NCBI GenBank assembly: GCA_937925635.1
Contig: CALALX010000093.1
Coordinates: 1 to 64,000 of the forward strand
DNA length: 64,000 nt
Direction of reading: 5' to 3'
Source: an uncultured Caulobacter sp.
GTDB lineage: Bacteria > Pseudomonadota > Alphaproteobacteria > Caulobacterales > Caulobacteraceae
How positions within the stretch are numbered: the stretch's first letter is position 1; every line of letters starts with the position of its first letter. Under the pieces are notes generated by a model that saw only the letters and a list, made by a program, of their open reading frames with translations, had not been told where the DNA came from and did no database searches. The translations under genes and the position numbers were made by a program. Positions 46,792 to 55,729 of this stretch are shown one piece after another.

Positions 46792-46956
46792 GAGAAGCCC
46801 CTCCGTCGAAGATTCGACAGTAGGGAAACCACGGAACGCCGTTCGACGCCGCTTAATTCGCGTTCAGGGACGTGGGCGTCGGCGCTCTTCCAGCGGGGCC
46901 GACGGCGTCAGCGACCGCACCCGCCAGAAGCTACGCCAGTGCGCTTCGGCCGCCCG

Positions 46957-47373
46957 CTACGGATAGACCATGCGGAGCGTGAGCTCGCCGCCCTCGGCCG
47001 GGACCACGATCTTGGTCGTCTCGAAGGTCGGGCGCCCGGCGCCGGACTGGCCGCTCATCGCCCAGCCTTCCGCCGGCTTGCGGTCCGGGCCGTACTCCAT
47101 CTGCCAGTCGCTATTGGCGTCGTGCATGACCATCACGGCGTACTCGCCCGGCGCGACGCCGCGCACGGTGAAGGTCTGGGTTCCCGCCACGGCCTCGCCG
47201 AAGGCCCCGTTGGCGCCCGCCGGTTTCATGAACTGCTCCCGCGTCTGCAGGGAGATCAACATCTGGCCGCCCTGGGCGCTGACGCCCTCGAGATGCACCG
47301 TCAGGTCTCCGGCCAGGGCCGGGGCCGCGCAAGCGGTCATCGCCGCCGCCATCACCCATCCGATCGTCTTCAT
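46957..47373 (-). CDS. DUF2141 secreted protein
   Basis: A 138-residue exported protein (signal MKTIGWVMAAAMTACAAPALA). The mature part has the DUF2141 pattern: LTVHLEGVSAQGGQMLISLQTREQF, ...GEYAVMVMHDANSDWQMEY, PAEGWAMSGQ and a closing beta-strand. The fold is probably an Ig-like sandwich; function unknown. Start chosen at 47373; the frame opens to 47436 without a signal sequence. Directly upstream is a large inverted repeat. Confidence 0.85.
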   Translation of the reverse strand: MKTIGWVMAAAMTACAAPALAGDLTVHLEGVSAQGGQMLISLQTREQFMKPAGANGAFGEAVAGTQTFTVRGVAPGEYAVMVMHDANSDWQMEYGPDRKPAEGWAMSGQSGAGRPTFETTKIVVPAEGGELTLRMVYP

Positions 47374-47398
47374 CGTCTTGCTCCATTTCGCATCGTGA

Positions 47399-47427
47399 CA
47401 GCGTACTTTAAAAAGCAAAGTACGCTG
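47399..47427. promoter_or_regulatory. Operator-like inverted repeat upstream of the DUF2141 gene
   Basis: CAGCGTACTTT (47399-47409) and AAAGTACGCTG (47417-47427) are perfect 11-bp arms with a seven-base A-rich spacer. It lies 26 bases upstream of the DUF2141 start. It resembles operators of regulators that recognise ACTTT half-sites; none is local. Confidence 0.6.
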
Positions 47428-47467
47428 CCGTGTCAATCCTCTCTCGGGAAATCGACGTCATCCGGGC

Positions 47468-47884
47468 TCAGATGGAGATGGTGGGCCCCGCGAAACCGTT
47501 GCGCGCGGACCAGAAGGGCAGGGCCAGGGTGACGGCCATCATCACCTCGAAGGGCAGGGCGCGCAGGCCGCGCCCCTCGCCCGGGCCGTCTCGCAGGCTG
47601 GTGATCAGCCGCCCGAGGATCGACCCGCCCCAGGCCAGCGAAAGGACCAGCGCCATGCTCGCGCCCACCGACGGACTGTAGCCCAGCATGGCGCCGGCGC
47701 CGAAGTGAGCGGCCAGCAGCATGGCGCCCAGAGCGCGGGCCTCTGCCGGGCCATCCTTGCGGTCCGTGGCGGGCGCGAGTCCGACCGTCCCGAGCGCGTC
47801 GGCCGGCCGGGCGATGACGTAGCCTCCCAGGGCGCCGCCCAGGCAGCAGGCGAGCACGGCGAGCGGCAGGGCCAGATTATACAA
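47468..47884 (-). CDS. Polytopic membrane protein (DUF4345-like)
   Basis: A 138-residue protein with about four membrane helices (near 4-24, 52-72, 76-96 and 110-128), short loops and a conserved-looking ARALGAMLLAAHFGAGAML segment. It resembles DUF4345, an assignment I make with low certainty. The TTG start at 47884 is preceded by CGGAG six bases away. It is 24 bases downstream of the VOC gene on the same strand, so the two are an operon. Confidence 0.65.
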   Translation of the reverse strand: MYNLALPLAVLACCLGGALGGYVIARPADALGTVGLAPATDRKDGPAEARALGAMLLAAHFGAGAMLGYSPSVGASMALVLSLAWGGSILGRLITSLRDGPGEGRGLRALPFEVMMAVTLALPFWSARNGFAGPTISI

Positions 47885-47908
47885 GTCGGTCTCCGGTCAG
47901 GCCTGGGG

Positions 47909-48292
47909 TCAGGCGGGCGCGTGGCAGACGGCTTCGATGTTGTTGCCGTCCGGATCGAGCACGAACGCCCCGTAGTAGTGCGGATGATAGTGCGGGCGAA
48001 CCCCTGGCGCGCCATTGTCCGTCGCGCCGGCGGCGAGCGCCGCCGCATGGAAGGCGTCGACGGTCGCCCGGTCCTTCGCCGAGAAGGCGACATGCAGGCG
48101 GCCGCGGGTCGGGTCGTTCTCGGAGATCCAGAAGAACGGCCGTGTGTCGCCATAGCCGACGGAGTGCACGCCGCCGGTGAACTCGACCGGGACCTTGTAC
48201 AGCTGTCTCAGGCCCAACGGCGCGAGGGCGGCGTCGTAGAAGACGGTCGAACGCGCGTAGTCGGAAATTCCGATGCCGAGGTGGTCGAGCAT
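47909..48292 (-). CDS. VOC-superfamily (glyoxalase/dioxygenase-like) protein
   Basis: A 127-residue protein with the VOC fold in two beta-alpha-beta-beta-beta units: LDHLGIGISDYARSTVFYDAALAPLGLRQ at the start and YYGAFVLDPDGNNIEAVCH at the end, with metal-ligand-like His near the start and Glu in NIEAVC. Members act as glyoxalases or resistance proteins; substrate unknown. ATG at 48292 preferred; the frame opens at 48307. It heads an operon with the membrane protein at 47468. Confidence 0.88.
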   Translation of the reverse strand: MLDHLGIGISDYARSTVFYDAALAPLGLRQLYKVPVEFTGGVHSVGYGDTRPFFWISENDPTRGRLHVAFSAKDRATVDAFHAAALAAGATDNGAPGVRPHYHPHYYGAFVLDPDGNNIEAVCHAPA

Positions 48293-48370
48293 GGCCGCTG
48301 TCCCCATATCCAGTCCGCGCCCAGGTTAGCCGCGAACAACAGCGTCGGGGAGCCGTGATCGCGTGGGCGC

Positions 48371-48404
48371 GCCCTTGACTCCCGACCCCCGCCCCCCTAC
48401 CTCC
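48371..48404 (+). promoter_or_regulatory. Sigma-32-like promoter of groESL
   Basis: CCTTGAC (48373) followed by CCCCCCTACCT (48391-48402) at normal spacing resembles the RpoH promoter pattern CTTGAA..CCCCAT. It lies about 10 bases upstream of the CIRCE element and about 100 upstream of groES. Heat-shock control by RpoH is established for groESL in alphaproteobacteria. Confidence 0.6.
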
Positions 48405-48413
48405 CGCGCATCG

Positions 48414-48440
48414 TTGGCACTCGGCAGGGGTGACTGCTAA
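48414..48440. promoter_or_regulatory. CIRCE element (HrcA operator) upstream of groES
   Basis: TTGGCACTC (48414-48422), nine-base spacer, GACTGCTAA (48432-48440). This matches CIRCE, TTAGCACTC-N9-GAGTGCTAA, at 16 of 18 arm positions. It sits 61 bases before groES, as in Caulobacter groESL. Confidence 0.9.
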
Positions 48441-48500
48441 CAGCAGCCTTCGGGCGCCCGCGAAGCCATTGAAATCAACCGTACGCACGGAGACGACCCG

Positions 48501-50586
<2,086 letters not shown>

Positions 50587-50614
50587 TCCACGGGCCTCCG
50601 CACTGACCTACGAG

Positions 50615-50650
50615 AAGGGCGGTTCCGGCGACGGAGCCGCCCTTTTTCTT
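50615..50650 (+). terminator. Terminator of groESL with GNRA loop
   Basis: AAGGGCGGTTCCG (50615-50627) pairs with CGGAGCCGCCCTT (50632-50644) with one G-U pair, loop GCGA, then TTTCTT. Confidence 0.92.
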
Positions 50651-50663
50651 GTCTTCCATCCTT

Positions 50664-50715
50664 CCTCCCCGGCGCCGCCGGGGAGGGGAACCGCGCGGAG
50701 CGCGGTGGAGGGGAG
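50664..50715. repeat. Left double-hairpin element flanking the DUF559 gene
   Basis: Hairpin 1: CCTCCCCGGC (50664-50673) with GCCGGGGAGG (50677-50686). Hairpin 2: ACCGCGC (50690-50696) with GCGCGGT (50700-50706), then GGAGGGGAG. The inverted counterpart is at 51135-51185. Confidence 0.9.
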
Positions 50716-50763
50716 ATGCAGCACAATCTTGCATCTCAGCCACATACACGTTAAACGGTTACC

Positions 50764-51123
50764 ATGAGCAAGGATGCCCGCACGGTTGCGCTGGCTCGTC
50801 GTCTACGACGGGCGATGACCCGATCGGAGGCTGTGCTGTGGTCACAACTGCGGGGCAAGCGGCTCGGAGGCCTGAAGTTTCGCCGCCAGCACCCGATTGG
50901 TCCCTACGTCCTCGACTTCTTCTGCTTCACCGCCCGGCTGGCCGTGGAAGTCGATGGAGGAGTCCACGCCGATGAGAGGGCCGCGCAACATGACGACGAG
51001 CGTGACCGCTGGCTTGCCGGGCAGGGCCTCAGGGTCGTGCGGCTTCCGGACCGGCTCGTCCGGGACAATCTCGACGAAACCTTGCGGATCATCGGCGAGG
51101 CGGCGGGCATGACCGTGGCCTGA
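50764..51123 (+). CDS. DUF559 PD-(D/E)XK-like endonuclease-domain protein
   Basis: A 119-residue protein of DUF559, related to very-short-patch-repair-type nucleases. It has LARRLRRAMTRSEAVLWSQLRGKRLGGLKFRRQHPIGPYVLDFFCFTARLAVEVDGGVH: the Asp in YVLDFFC and Glu/Asp in AVEVDGGVH are the nuclease core. The C terminus (ERDRWLAGQGLRVVRLPDRLV.DN) completes the fold. Function in vivo is unknown. The gene is bracketed by inverted double-hairpin repeats (50664-50715 and 51135-51185), a cassette-like arrangement. Confidence 0.88.
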   Translation: MSKDARTVALARRLRRAMTRSEAVLWSQLRGKRLGGLKFRRQHPIGPYVLDFFCFTARLAVEVDGGVHADERAAQHDDERDRWLAGQGLRVVRLPDRLVRDNLDETLRIIGEAAGMTVA

Positions 51124-51134
51124 ATGCGCGGGGT

Positions 51135-51185
51135 CTCCCCTCCACCGCTCTTCGAGCGGTCCCCCTCCCCAGCAAGCTGGGGAGG
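51135..51185. repeat. Right double-hairpin element flanking the DUF559 gene
   Basis: CTCCCCTCC, then ACCGCTC (51144-51150) with GAGCGGT (51154-51160), then CCTCCCCAGC with GCTGGGGAGG (ending 51185). Its reverse complement aligns along its whole length with 50664-50715. Confidence 0.9.
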
Positions 51186-51199
51186 ATTGGCGAAAGATC

Positions 51200-51571
51200 C
51201 TACCCCTCCCGCTGCCCCTCCTCCCGCGGTCCGATCACCATCTGGCCGACCCAGTTGACCAGCCCCAGCACGATCGAGCCCAGCACGGCCGGCCACAGGC
51301 CGTCGACGCTGAAGCCCTCCAGGAACCAGGCGGTCAGGCCGAACATCGCCGCGTTCACCACGAACAGGAACAGGCCCAGCGTGAGGAAGGTCACCGGCAG
51401 GGTCATGACGAACACCACCGGCCGGACAACGGCGTTGACCACGCCCATGATCAGGGCGGCGATCAGCAGCGTCTCGTTGCTGGTGATGTTGACGCCGTTG
51501 ACGAAGCGGTCGGCCAGCCAAAGGCCGATCATGCCGACCAGGGTGCGCAGGATCAGGCGGATCAGCAGCAT
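51200..51571 (-). CDS. Phage_holin_4_2-family membrane protein
   Basis: A 123-residue protein with four hydrophobic helices (LLIRLILRTLVGMIGLWLADRFV, LLIAALIMGVVNAVVRPVVFVMTLPVTFLTLGLFLFVVNAAMFGLTAWFL, and a last pair to LVNWVG). The NAVVRP..F..TLP and NW motifs match the family named Phage_holin_4_2, widespread chromosomal membrane proteins of unknown function. ATG at 51571 gives a normal N terminus. Confidence 0.88.
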   Translation of the reverse strand: MLLIRLILRTLVGMIGLWLADRFVNGVNITSNETLLIAALIMGVVNAVVRPVVFVMTLPVTFLTLGLFLFVVNAAMFGLTAWFLEGFSVDGLWPAVLGSIVLGLVNWVGQMVIGPREEGQREG

Positions 51572-51707
51572 GGGGTCGCTCCTCAAGTTCGCGTCCAGCC
51601 TATCACCGGAATGGCGCTCCGCCAGCCGAGCCATCAACCAGGCGTGAAGCAACGATCACGCGCCTCGATCCTTCTCGTTGCATCCCCGCCCGTAAAGGAG
51701 ACAGCTC

Positions 51708-52145
51708 ATGACGCCATTGCGCGAAATGATCGCCACCCACCCGCATGTGAGAGGAAACATCAACGATCCGCTGGCCACGGCCGCCGAAGGCGCCGCGATC
51801 TGCGCGGCGATCTGCCGGTCCTGCGCCGACGCCTGCCTGGGCGAGGACAGCGTGGCGGACTTGATCCAGTGCATCCGGCTCGACCTGGACTGCGCCGACG
51901 TCTGCCAGGCCTTCTCCAACGTCGCCCTCAGACGGGCGGGCGGCGACGTGCCGATCATCGAGGCGATGGCCCAGGTCTGCGAGGCCGCCTGCCGGCGCTG
52001 CGCCGACGAATGCCGCAGGCACGGCTCCAGGCACGAGCACTGCGCGATTTGCGCCACCGCCTGCGAGATGTGCGCGGACGCCTGCCGCGAAGCCCGCAAG
52101 GGGCTCGACGACAGCCACCACCCGGCGCCCGCCGGATCGCACTGA
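51708..52145 (+). CDS. Four-helix-bundle copper-binding protein (DUF326/Csp-like)
   Basis: A 145-residue Cys-rich protein with 16 cysteines, most in CxxxC patterns (AICAAICRSCADAC, CADVCQ, CEAACRRCADEC, CAICATACEMCADAC). This is the Csp four-helix bundle that stores many Cu(I) ions along its core. No signal peptide, so cytosolic (Csp3-like). ATG follows AAAGGAGAC. A palindromic hairpin downstream probably terminates it. Confidence 0.92.
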   Translation: MTPLREMIATHPHVRGNINDPLATAAEGAAICAAICRSCADACLGEDSVADLIQCIRLDLDCADVCQAFSNVALRRAGGDVPIIEAMAQVCEAACRRCADECRRHGSRHEHCAICATACEMCADACREARKGLDDSHHPAPAGSH

Positions 52146-52155
52146 CGCCAGCGAA

Positions 52156-52187
52156 AAGGGGACATGCACCGCCGCGCATGTCCCCTT
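52156..52187. repeat. GGGGACA-type palindrome, also a terminator
   Basis: AAGGGGACATGC (52156-52167) and GCATGTCCCCTT (52176-52187) form a perfect 12-bp stem with eight-base loop between convergent genes. Same core as elements at 5764, 10829 and 60868. Confidence 0.9.
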
Positions 52188-52214
52188 CCTACGCCCCCGC
52201 GTTGACGCGCGATC

Positions 52215-53255
52215 CTATTCCGCCGGCAGCAGGTTTTCCTGGCGGCGGGCCATCAGGCGGTCGAACTCGCTCCAGACGCCGTCCTCGCCGTGCCATTGCC
52301 CGCGGGTCGCGGCCTTGGAGTACTCGGTCGCCCGGGCTTCGAAGAAGTTGGCGTGCTCGACGCCGCTCAGCATCGACTGCAGCCAGGGCAGCGGGTTTTC
52401 CTTGGCCCCGTACACTTCCGGCAGTTTCAGCTGGCGCAGGCGCCAGTCGGCGATGAAGCGGATGTAGGCCTTGATGTCGTCGGCGACCATGCCCTGCACC
52501 GGGCCCATCTCAAAGGCCAGGTCGATGAACTTGTCCTCCATGTCCACGACCGTCTTGCAGCAGTCGACGATGTCGTCGGCCACCGCCTTGGTCACCGCGC
52601 CCGTCTCCTTGTTGAAGGCGTGGTAGAGCTTGATGATCCCCTCGCAGTGCAGGCTCTCGTCGCGCACCGACCAGCTGACGATCTGGCCCATGCCCTTCAT
52701 CTTGTTGAAGCGCGGGAAGTTCATCAGCATCGCGAAGGACGCGAACAGCTGCAGGCCCTCGGCGAAGCCGCCGAACATCGCCAGGGTGCGGCAGACGTCG
52801 GCATGGGTGTCGACGCCGAACTGGCCCATGTAGTCGTGCTTGGCCCGCAGTGCGTCGTATTCCATGAACGCGCCGAACTCGCTCTCCGGCATGCCGATGG
52901 TCTCGAGCAGCAGCGCGTAGGCGGCGATGTGGATGGTTTCCATGTTGGCGAACGACGCCAGCATCATCTTCACTTCGGTCGGTTTGAACACCCGGCCGTA
53001 GCGCTCCATGTAGTTGTCCTGAACCTCGATGTCCGCCTGGGTGAAGAAGCGGAAGATCTGGGTCAGCAGGTTGCGCTCGCCGTCATTGAGATTGGCCGCC
53101 CAATCCTTGCAGTCCTCGCCCAGCGGCACTTCCTCGGGCATCCAGTGGACCTGCTGCTGCTTCTTCCACATGTCGAACGCCCACGGATACCGGAACGGCT
53201 TGTAGGCGGCGGAGGGGGTGAGCAGGCCGGGTTGGATCAGCTTGGGCGAGGCCAT
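52215..53255 (-). CDS. nrdB: Class Ia ribonucleoside-diphosphate reductase, beta subunit
   Basis: A 346-residue diiron radical subunit. Metal ligands include Asp/Glu in FTQADIEVQDNY and the EXXH segment NMETIHIAAY, where the Tyr four residues after His is the radical Tyr; SWSVRDESLHCEG supplies another Glu/His pair. Short C-terminal tail (ARRQENLLPAE) for docking to NrdA. The partner nrdA is 8 kb away at 61369. Its promoter region holds a perfect DnaA box and a weak NrdR-like site. Confidence 0.96.
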   Translation of the reverse strand: MASPKLIQPGLLTPSAAYKPFRYPWAFDMWKKQQQVHWMPEEVPLGEDCKDWAANLNDGERNLLTQIFRFFTQADIEVQDNYMERYGRVFKPTEVKMMLASFANMETIHIAAYALLLETIGMPESEFGAFMEYDALRAKHDYMGQFGVDTHADVCRTLAMFGGFAEGLQLFASFAMLMNFPRFNKMKGMGQIVSWSVRDESLHCEGIIKLYHAFNKETGAVTKAVADDIVDCCKTVVDMEDKFIDLAFEMGPVQGMVADDIKAYIRFIADWRLRQLKLPEVYGAKENPLPWLQSMLSGVEHANFFEARATEYSKAATRGQWHGEDGVWSEFDRLMARRQENLLPAE

Positions 53256-53339
53256 GACGGTGGCGGACTCCGGACGGGGGCGGCGAGAATCGAACGGCTG
53301 GGCTACGCTGGAACCTTAGCGACGACGAGTCGCTGTTGG

Positions 53340-53401
53340 CTACTACATCTGGTGTGATGGAACGTCGCAATTCACAAGATAGAGTTACCACCTGTGGATA
53401 A
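53340..53401. promoter_or_regulatory. nrdB promoter region: DnaA box and NrdR-like site
   Basis: TGTGGATAA (53393-53401) is the exact complement of the consensus DnaA box TTATCCACA; it overlaps the GTG start of the GST gene. CTACATCTGG (53343-53352) matches the NrdR core at seven of ten positions. In Caulobacter, DnaA is known to activate nucleotide-synthesis genes; binding here is inferred. Confidence 0.6.
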
Positions 53402-54056
53402 GAAATTGACCGTCTACGGCGCCGCGGGATCGGGCAGCGTGCCTGTCGAAGCGGCGATGACCCTGATCGGGCTCGACTATGAGGTCATCGAGGGTGCGAC
53501 CTGGGAACAGGATGAAACGGTGCTGGCCCGCGTTCGCGCGGTCAATCCACTGGTCCAGATTCCCGCCGTCGCGCTGGCCGGCGGGGAGATCCTGACCGAG
53601 AGCGGAGCGATCCTGACCTGGCTGGCCGACGCCCATCCGGAAGCCAGATTGGGTCCGCCGATCGGCGACCCGCGGCGAGGCCAGTTCCTGCGTTGGATGA
53701 CCTACATCCCGGCCTCGATCTATTCGCTGTTCTGGGTCCGCGACGAGCCGGGCCGCCTGGCCGGTCCCGACGCGGAGGCCCAGGCCCGGGTCAAGGCCGC
53801 CACGGCCGAGCGTATCGCCGACTGCTGGCGGATGATGGACCAGCAGATCACGCCGGCCGGCGACTATTTGCTCGGCGACGAGATTTCGGTGCTGGACCTC
53901 TACGTCGCCGTCGTCAGCCGCTGGGGCCCCGGCCGCAACCGCTTCTACAGCGAGGCGCCGGGCATGGCGCCGGTGGTCCGGCGCGTCGACGCCGACCCGA
54001 GGCTCACGGCCTTCTGGGCGGCCCGCTTCCCGTTCGAACCCGGCTGGGAACGCTAA
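53394..54056 (+). CDS. Glutathione S-transferase-family protein
   Basis: A 220-residue GST. The N-terminal thioredoxin fold starts KKLTVYGAAGSGSVPVEAAMTLIGLDYEVIEG and has NPLVQIPAVAL..GEILTESGAILTWLADAHPE (cis-Pro and glutathione-binding Glu-Ser). The helical domain follows. No obvious catalytic Cys/Ser-Tyr of a single class, so class uncertain. GTG start at 53394 lies in the DnaA box; a TTG at 53406 is possible. It is divergent from nrdB. Confidence 0.85.
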   Translation: MDKKLTVYGAAGSGSVPVEAAMTLIGLDYEVIEGATWEQDETVLARVRAVNPLVQIPAVALAGGEILTESGAILTWLADAHPEARLGPPIGDPRRGQFLRWMTYIPASIYSLFWVRDEPGRLAGPDAEAQARVKAATAERIADCWRMMDQQITPAGDYLLGDEISVLDLYVAVVSRWGPGRNRFYSEAPGMAPVVRRVDADPRLTAFWAARFPFEPGWER

Positions 54057-54173
54057 GACAGCTTCCGGCCCCGCCAGGATCGAGAATCTGGTCTCTGTCC
54101 TTGCTCGAGACCGGCTTTCGACGGGTAGCCCGGCATCCGCTTGCTCGGCCAAATCACCGGTCGCCGTCCTGAT

Positions 54174-54764
54174 CTACTTCACGACGTCCGCGACCAACGT
54201 CGCGATCGCCCAGCGCTTGATGGCCCGCGCCTCGGCGTCGTCGACGCGCAGGACGTCCTTCAGGACGATCATGCCTTCCGTCCCGACGATCAGGGCGAGG
54301 GCCTTGGCGAGCCGTTCGATCGCGGCGGGATCGGCGACGCCGCTCAGGGGCTCAAGCGCCGCCTCGATCAGCGGCAGGCGCCGATTCTGACGGATCGGCA
54401 GGCCGCCGCCGTCGTCGCCGCGCGCGATCCGCTCGACGGCCCGCGCCAGCATGATCCGCATCGGCCCCTCATTGGCCAGCACCATCTCGTGGAATGCGGC
54501 GTCCACGCGGTTGACCCGCTCGACGGGATCGGTCGAAGGGACCGGCGCGAACAGGGTCTCGGCGCTGGGTGAGGCGACGTCGAGCACGGCCTCGACCAGC
54601 AGGGCCTCCATGTTGGGGAAATAGCGGTAGGCGGTGGCGCGGGAGACCATCGCCTCCCGCGCCACCTCGTCGAGGCTGGGGGTCAGGCCCTTCCGCAGGA
54701 GCCGAGAGGCCGCCTGCAGAAGGTCCTTCCGCGTGCGCTGCTTCTGGTTCGGACGACCGGCCAA
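54174..54764 (-). CDS. TetR-family transcriptional regulator
   Basis: A 196-residue repressor with the HTH at about 12-55 (KDLLQAASRLLRKGLTPSLDEVAREAMVSRATAYRYFPNMEALL). The rest is the helical ligand-binding domain. It is two bases downstream of the SnoaL-like gene, so the two are an operon. A perfect ATGAGAC/GTCTCAT palindrome upstream of that gene is the probable operator. Confidence 0.9.
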   Translation of the reverse strand: MAGRPNQKQRTRKDLLQAASRLLRKGLTPSLDEVAREAMVSRATAYRYFPNMEALLVEAVLDVASPSAETLFAPVPSTDPVERVNRVDAAFHEMVLANEGPMRIMLARAVERIARGDDGGGLPIRQNRRLPLIEAALEPLSGVADPAAIERLAKALALIVGTEGMIVLKDVLRVDDAEARAIKRWAIATLVADVVK

Positions 54765-54766
54765 GG

Positions 54767-55189
54767 TCAGTCCTGCGGCAGCTGCTGGATAATCGACGCG
54801 AGGTCGAGCCAGACGTTCTCACGCTTGATGTCGCCGTCGCCGGCGAACTCCACGACGTGCAGCAGGCGGAAACTCAGCGGCCGCCCGCGGCCCTCCAGTC
54901 CAAACGGCCGGCCGACCGCCCGGCCGCTCCAGCGGGATTCGTCGACGAGAAAGTCCTCGCCGTGCAGCCGGCGCAGCGTCTCGATCCGCCCGTTGGCCAG
55001 GTCGGCGAACAGGGTCTCGTAGAACGGGCGGGTGGCGTCACGGCCGTGCGTCGGGCCGCTGGGCCAGCCGACGATGTCATGCTCGACGTCGTCGGTCAGG
55101 GTGGCCAGCACGCCGGCGACGTCGTCGGCCTGCTCAAAGCCGAAGTGTTCGTCCATCCGCGCGTTCATCATGTCCCGGGTCAGGGCCAT
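54767..55189 (-). CDS. SnoaL-like/NTF2-fold protein
   Basis: A 140-residue protein of the SnoaL/ketosteroid-isomerase-like fold: MMNARMDEHFGFEQADDVAGVLATLTDDVEHDIVG, GRDATRPFYETLFADLANGRIETLRRLHGEDFLVDES, then VVEFAGDGDIKRENVWLD. Substrate unknown. First gene of an operon with the TetR regulator, which probably controls it. Start at 55189 follows AAGGAGCCCGAAG. Confidence 0.85.
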   Translation of the reverse strand: MALTRDMMNARMDEHFGFEQADDVAGVLATLTDDVEHDIVGWPSGPTHGRDATRPFYETLFADLANGRIETLRRLHGEDFLVDESRWSGRAVGRPFGLEGRGRPLSFRLLHVVEFAGDGDIKRENVWLDLASIIQQLPQD

Positions 55190-55228
55190 CTTCGGGCTCC
55201 TTTGTCTCGATAGCGATGCCGCTTGCTA

Positions 55229-55246
55229 ATGAGACAGGCGTCTCAT
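55229..55246. promoter_or_regulatory. Operator of the TetR regulator
   Basis: ATGAGAC (55229-55235) and GTCTCAT (55240-55246) are perfect arms with a four-base AGGC spacer. TGAGAC half-sites are common TetR operators. It lies 40 bases upstream of the SnoaL-like gene. Confidence 0.8.
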
Positions 55247-55359
55247 GACAAGTTACAATCTCACAATGTTTCGAGCGGGTGCGCGAAAGTCGCGTGGGGG
55301 CTTGTCGGAATGGTGCGCGCTCGGGCGTCCTACGATGAGGAAACACCGGAGAAACGCAG

Positions 55360-55713
55360 ATGGCCTATGTCGATGGTTTCATACTCGCCGTCCCCAAGGA
55401 CAAGATCGACGCCTACAAGGCGATCACCGAGATCGCCGGCAAGGTCTGGATGGAGCATGGCGCGCTCAGCTACGTCGAATGCGTGGGCGACGATGTGCCC
55501 TACGGCGAACTGACCTCATTCCCCCGCGCGGTCCAGGCGACCGACGATGAGGTCGTGATCTTCTCCTGGATCACCTATGAGAGCCGCGAGAAGCGCGACG
55601 AGATCAATGCGAAGGTCATGGCCGACCCGCGCCTCGATCAGGATCCCGCCAGCATGCCCTTCGACGGAAAGCGGATGATCTTCGGCGGCTTCACCGAGCT
55701 GACGCGGTTCTGA
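55360..55713 (+). CDS. DUF1428-family protein (YbaA-like)
   Basis: A 117-residue protein with the DUF1428 features: MAYVDGFILAVPKDKIDAYKAI, MEHGALSYVECVGDDVPYGELTSFPRAV, VVIFSWITYESREKRDEINAKVMADPRL and MPFDGKRMIFGGFTEL. It has a ferredoxin-like alpha/beta dimeric fold (E. coli YbaA). Enzymatic role unknown. Preceded by an AAACACCGGAGAAAC Shine-Dalgarno region. Confidence 0.93.
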   Translation: MAYVDGFILAVPKDKIDAYKAITEIAGKVWMEHGALSYVECVGDDVPYGELTSFPRAVQATDDEVVIFSWITYESREKRDEINAKVMADPRLDQDPASMPFDGKRMIFGGFTELTRF

Positions 55714-55729
55714 CGCCGGCGACGACGCG

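Noticed and set aside
51200..51571. Prophage remnant suggested by the holin family name
   Set aside because: Family is a chromosomal membrane protein; no other phage gene is nearby.
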